From Polynucleobacter sp. 73C-SIWE (GTDB lineage: Bacteria > Pseudomonadota > Gammaproteobacteria > Burkholderiales > Burkholderiaceae), in the NCBI RefSeq assembly GCF_018882465.1, contig NZ_JACVOK010000001.1, forward strand, positions 806,001 to 870,000: a DNA stretch of 64,000 nucleotides, in the 5' to 3' direction. Positions 58,873 to 64,000 of this stretch are shown piece by piece (position 1 is the stretch's first letter; every line of letters begins with the position of its first letter). The notes below the pieces were generated by a model. That model did not search any database. It was not told where the DNA came from and was given only the letters and a program-made list of their open reading frames with translations. The position numbers and the translations under genes are program-made.

Positions 58873-59847
58873 TTAAACACGCGCCCCAAAATTAGGGTCA
58901 TCATTACGGGCATTGTCATCTGGCTTTTTGTCGCTCTTTGCCAAATCTTCACGCGTTACTCCAAGCCACATAGCCAAAGCGGCAGCTACGAATACTGAAG
59001 AGTAGATGCCAAACAAAATACCAATAGTGAGTGCTAGCGCAAAGTAGAAGAGGGTTGGGCCACCAAAAATCAGCATAGCTAAAACCATCATCTCAGTGCT
59101 ACCGTGAGTAATCACAGTGCGGCTGATTGTGCTGGTAATTGCATTGTCAATAATTTCGCGGGTATTCATCTTGCGGTACTTGCGGAAATTTTCGCGAATA
59201 CGGTCAAAGATCACCACGGATTCGTTTACAGAGTAACCCAGTACCGCCAAGACTGCTGCTAAGACTGAGAGTGAGAACTCCCATTGGAAGAAAGCAAAGA
59301 AACCTAAGATGATCACGATGTCGTGCAAGTTAGCAATAATGCCCGCCAGAGCAAATTTCCACTCAAAGCGGAAAGAGAGGTAAATCACAATACCGATAAT
59401 CACAAAAATTAAGGCCTTTAAGCCATCCAAAGCAAGCTCTTCACCCACCTGAGGACCAACAAACTCTACGCGTTGCAGTTTGGCACCGCTGGTAGCAGGC
59501 TCAAGCGCTTGCATTACCGCTGCGCTTTGGTCTGCAGAAGAAATGAGTTTGCCTTCAGTATCTTTTTGCAAAGGCAGGCGAATCATGATGTCGCGTGAGC
59601 TACCAAAGTTCTGTATCTGTGTATCTGCGTAACCTAGTTTCTCAACCTTTGCGCGAATGGAATCTAGTGGCGCAGCTTGAGGATAGCTAACCTCCATTAC
59701 CGTACCGCCGGTGAACTCAATCGAGAGGTGTAGGCCGTTGTGCCATAAAAAGAAGACTGCAGCTAAAAAGGTGATTAAAGAAATCGCATTGAGCGCCAAT
59801 GCATGGCGCATAAAGGGGATATCTTTTTTGATCCGGAAAAATTCCAT
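58873..59847 (-). CDS. secF: Protein translocase subunit SecF
   Basis: The 324-residue membrane protein has six helices. The first is followed by IEFTGGTVMEVSYP; the conserved GYSVNESVVIFDRIRENFRKYR lies between later helices, and TISRTVITHGSTEMMVLAMLIFGG follows. With SecD and YajC it uses proton flow to pull exported proteins through SecYEG. It is the last gene of the operon, 3 bases after secD, and is convergent with waaA. Confidence 0.97.
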   Translation of the reverse strand: MEFFRIKKDIPFMRHALALNAISLITFLAAVFFLWHNGLHLSIEFTGGTVMEVSYPQAAPLDSIRAKVEKLGYADTQIQNFGSSRDIMIRLPLQKDTEGKLISSADQSAAVMQALEPATSGAKLQRVEFVGPQVGEELALDGLKALIFVIIGIVIYLSFRFEWKFALAGIIANLHDIVIILGFFAFFQWEFSLSVLAAVLAVLGYSVNESVVIFDRIRENFRKYRKMNTREIIDNAITSTISRTVITHGSTEMMVLAMLIFGGPTLFYFALALTIGILFGIYSSVFVAAALAMWLGVTREDLAKSDKKPDDNARNDDPNFGARV

Positions 59848-59850
59848 GGC

Positions 59851-61710
59851 TTATTTCTCCTGTGGTCGCCAAACTTGGCCAATAGCGAGTTTTTGAACCT
59901 TCTTGTGTCTGCCGTACCAGAGGTTGACAAGACCGCGCGAGAAGAAGACAGCCGAGAACATTGAAGTCAAAATACCTAAGCAGTGAACCACTGCAAAGCC
60001 TTTGATCGGGCCTGAGCCAAATGCCAGGAGCGCTAGACCAGCAATTAAGGTTGTCACGTTCGAGTCCAAAATTGTTGCCCAAGCTTTATCAAAGCCAACT
60101 GCAATTGCAGTTTGCGGCGCTGCGCCGTTGCGTAGCTCTTCACGAATACGTTCATTAATCAATACGTTAGAGTCAATCGCCATACCGAGTGCTAAGGCCA
60201 TCGCGGCGATGCCTGGCAAAGTGAGGGTGGCTTGTAACATCGACAGTATAGAAATCAGCAGGAGTAAGTTCACTGCCAACGCAATGACTGAGAATGTGCC
60301 AAATAATAAGTAGTAAGCCATCATGAAAATGGCAATTGCGCCAAAGCCAATCAAGAGTGACTTGAAGCCCTTCTCAATATTCTCCGCACCTAAGCTTGGT
60401 CCAATGGTGCGCTCTTCAATAATTTCCATTGGGGCAGCCAAAGAACCTGCGCGTAGTAAGAGAGCTAAGTCATTAGCGCTAGCGGTAGTGGGCTGGCCTG
60501 TAATCTGAAACTTAGACCCAAATTCGCTTTGAATAGTAGCAATGGTCAACACTTCACCCTTGCCTTTTTCAAACAAAATCATGCCCATAGGCTTGCCAAT
60601 ATTCTCGCGTGTCACTTCTTGCATGACGCGGCCACCCGCAGCATCGAGGGAGATGTTTACAGCGGGGCGTTGATTTTGATCAAAGCCAGCACTTGCATCC
60701 GTAATGCGATCGCCACTGAAGATGACCGACTTCTTAAATACGCCTAAACGGTTTTCACCAAAACGGAAGGTATCCATGCCTGGAGGTGGCGTCTCGCCAA
60801 TCCCAATTGTGGAAACGAGTGGATCAGCTAAGCGAGACTCTAAGGTCGCTGTTCGACCAATAATATCTTTGGCACGTGCAGTATCTTGAACACCTGGTAA
60901 CTGCACCACGATACGTTCAGCACCTTGTTGTTGAATCACTGGCTCTTTAACTGCCAACTCATTCACACGCTTATTTAGGGTGATGATGTTTTGTTTAACA
61001 GCGTTATCTTGAATCTCTTTTAATGCGGTTGGTTTAAATTCACCAACTAATTTTGGTGATAGGCCTGTTGGCTTGACTTGCCAAGTGAGTTCTGGTTGAG
61101 CTGATTGTAAAACTGCACGAGCTGCATCAGCATCAGCTGTACTGCCAAAATTAATTGTGATGCTATCTGTGCCACGCTCAATACCTTGGTGGCGAATATT
61201 TTTATCGCGTAATTGCGAACGAATATCAGTTGCCAAAGAAGTAACCTTCTTTTGAACCGCGCCTTTCATGTCGACCTGCAGCAGGAAGTAAACACCACCT
61301 CGCAAGTCAAGGCCCAAAGGCATCGGTAGGGCGTTAATGGAATTTAACCAATCTGGCGTATTCGATAAAAGGTTTAAAGCAACCGTGAAATTCGGGTCGC
61401 TCTGATCGACGTTAATCTTTTGCTGCAATAGATCGCGTGCACGTAATTGAATATCGGTATTGTTGAAGCGAATCTTGATAGAGCCAACATTGTTGGCATT
61501 TTCAAAGAAGATGCCAGTGTTACTGATATCGGCATCAGACAAAATCTTTTCAACACGAGCTTGTGTCGCCAAATCAACCTTGATGGTTGGTTTGGCGGAA
61601 GAGATCTGAACCGCTGGAGCCTCACCGTAGAAATTCGGGATTGAATATAGTCCGCCAATGAGTAAGGCAACGACGATAACTAGATATTTCCAGAGAGGGT
61701 AGCGATTCAT
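59851..61710 (-). CDS. secD: Protein translocase subunit SecD
   Basis: The 619-residue membrane protein has an N-terminal helix, the periplasmic P1 domain with LPMPLGLDLRGGVYFLLQVDM, ERIVVQLPGVQDTARAKDII, and five C-terminal helices with ALALGMAIDSNVLINERIREELR. It works with SecF. It lies 25 bases after yajC. Confidence 0.97.
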   Translation of the reverse strand: MNRYPLWKYLVIVVALLIGGLYSIPNFYGEAPAVQISSAKPTIKVDLATQARVEKILSDADISNTGIFFENANNVGSIKIRFNNTDIQLRARDLLQQKINVDQSDPNFTVALNLLSNTPDWLNSINALPMPLGLDLRGGVYFLLQVDMKGAVQKKVTSLATDIRSQLRDKNIRHQGIERGTDSITINFGSTADADAARAVLQSAQPELTWQVKPTGLSPKLVGEFKPTALKEIQDNAVKQNIITLNKRVNELAVKEPVIQQQGAERIVVQLPGVQDTARAKDIIGRTATLESRLADPLVSTIGIGETPPPGMDTFRFGENRLGVFKKSVIFSGDRITDASAGFDQNQRPAVNISLDAAGGRVMQEVTRENIGKPMGMILFEKGKGEVLTIATIQSEFGSKFQITGQPTTASANDLALLLRAGSLAAPMEIIEERTIGPSLGAENIEKGFKSLLIGFGAIAIFMMAYYLLFGTFSVIALAVNLLLLISILSMLQATLTLPGIAAMALALGMAIDSNVLINERIREELRNGAAPQTAIAVGFDKAWATILDSNVTTLIAGLALLAFGSGPIKGFAVVHCLGILTSMFSAVFFSRGLVNLWYGRHKKVQKLAIGQVWRPQEK

Positions 61711-61735
61711 ATTGAGATACTTTTAAACAAAGCTA

Positions 61736-62062
61736 TTAAGCAGACTTTAATGTGCCTTTAGGCAATACATTGGTGATAGCACCTTTTTGTAATTGCACTT
61801 CAGTGCCGGCTGAAATCTCAACAGTTACCACTGCATCTTTGAGTGCTGTTACTTTGCCCATGATGCCGCCGACTGTTACCACTTCATCGCCAACTGCTAA
61901 TGCTTCAAGCATGGCTTTAGTTTCTTTTTGACGCTTCATTTGTGGGCGAATCATGATGAAGTACAAAACTGCAAACATCAAAACCAATGGCAGGAAACTC
62001 ATTAAGCCACCAGAATCTGGACCCGCAGCTGGGGCTTGGGCAAAAGCGTTACTAATCCACAT
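61736..62062 (-). CDS. yajC: Sec translocase accessory subunit YajC
   Basis: The 108-residue protein has one membrane helix (FLPLVLMFAVLYFIMIRPQMKRQKE) and the cytoplasmic LAVGDEVVTVGGIMGKVTAL beta domain. An ACGGAGG ribosome site precedes the ATG. It is the first gene of the yajC-secD-secF group, downstream of tgt. Confidence 0.97.
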   Translation of the reverse strand: MWISNAFAQAPAAGPDSGGLMSFLPLVLMFAVLYFIMIRPQMKRQKETKAMLEALAVGDEVVTVGGIMGKVTALKDAVVTVEISAGTEVQLQKGAITNVLPKGTLKSA

Positions 62063-62128
62063 ACAAAACCTCCGTTAAAGACTATTTGGAAACTGTTTCA
62101 GTTTTAGGCTTTTAAGTAAAGCCGTAAA

Positions 62129-62151
62129 CCCGCAATTCTAAACTGTGCGGG
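62129..62151 (-). terminator. Possible weak terminator or processing hairpin between tgt and yajC
   Basis: On the minus strand CCCGCA and TGCGGG pair across an 11-base loop in the 132-base tgt-yajC gap. The following bases are only partly T-rich, so readthrough into yajC is likely. Confidence 0.35.
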
Positions 62152-62194
62152 GCTTTGGAGGTGATTTGGAGGGGGATAGGCCTCCGTAGGGTTA

Positions 62195-64000
<1,806 letters not shown>

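Overview
This window reads as a chromosome segment of a free-living betaproteobacterium, most like Polynucleobacter or a close Burkholderiaceae relative. That placement is an inference from moderate-to-low GC, TRAP and MHS-type transporters, a split PntA, betaproteobacterial gene orders (queA-tgt-yajC-secD-secF; pgk-pyk-fba-purC-purE-purK) and protein sequences; no search was run. Most genes are housekeeping. No insertion sequence, integrase, CRISPR array or rRNA was seen.

Layout. 1-5700: a catabolic accessory block with a cut-off LysR regulator, a class II aldolase, a FadR-type GntR regulator with a clear operator, a Rieske oxygenase, a solo [2Fe-2S] ferredoxin, a ketopantoate-reductase-like enzyme and a zeta-class GST. 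5800-11470: a YicG-like membrane protein, then a minus-strand TRAP operon (TakP-like binding protein, DctQ, DctM) ending in a gamma-glutamyltransferase-like hydrolase. 11470-15260: an MHS transporter, a MOSC protein, a small secreted protein, an FAH-family hydrolase with a Tat-like leader, and tRNA-Met. 15300-20730: a membrane protein, recA-recX under a LexA box, sucCD and a TerC-family protein.

20800-30640 is the most unusual part. A type IV pilin gene is followed by two large TPR/O-GlcNAc-transferase-like (GT41) proteins alternating with two AT-rich glycosyltransferases, and the region ends at intact moaC. The gaps between these genes are not random DNA. They hold at least two decayed copies of the moaC 3' end and two copies of a second unrecognised coding fragment that also abuts moaC. 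This is the footprint of repeated duplication or recombination anchored at moaC. The TPR genes contain near-identical 102-bp repeats. I infer a recently rearranged surface- or pilin-glycosylation cassette.

30650-48770: a BepA-like M48 protease; an ilvE/zinc-finger/waaF group; a long plus-strand run pgk-pyk-fba-purC-purE-purK-Sua5; dacB; and a minus-strand three-gene signalling operon made of a degenerate EAL protein, a NarL/FixJ response regulator and a BvgS/EvgS-like hybrid kinase. 48900-64000: groESL behind a CIRCE element, pntAA-pntAB-pntB, mnmA, a GST, purB-waaA, and the minus-strand queA-tgt-yajC-secD-secF operon, with queA running off the right edge.

How the parts work together: the left third handles uptake and breakdown of organic acids or aromatics. 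The centre links DNA repair, the TCA cycle and surface glycosylation. The right half is core metabolism, protein folding and export. Starts were moved where a ribosome binding site, the family N-terminus or a neighbour overlap argued for it.
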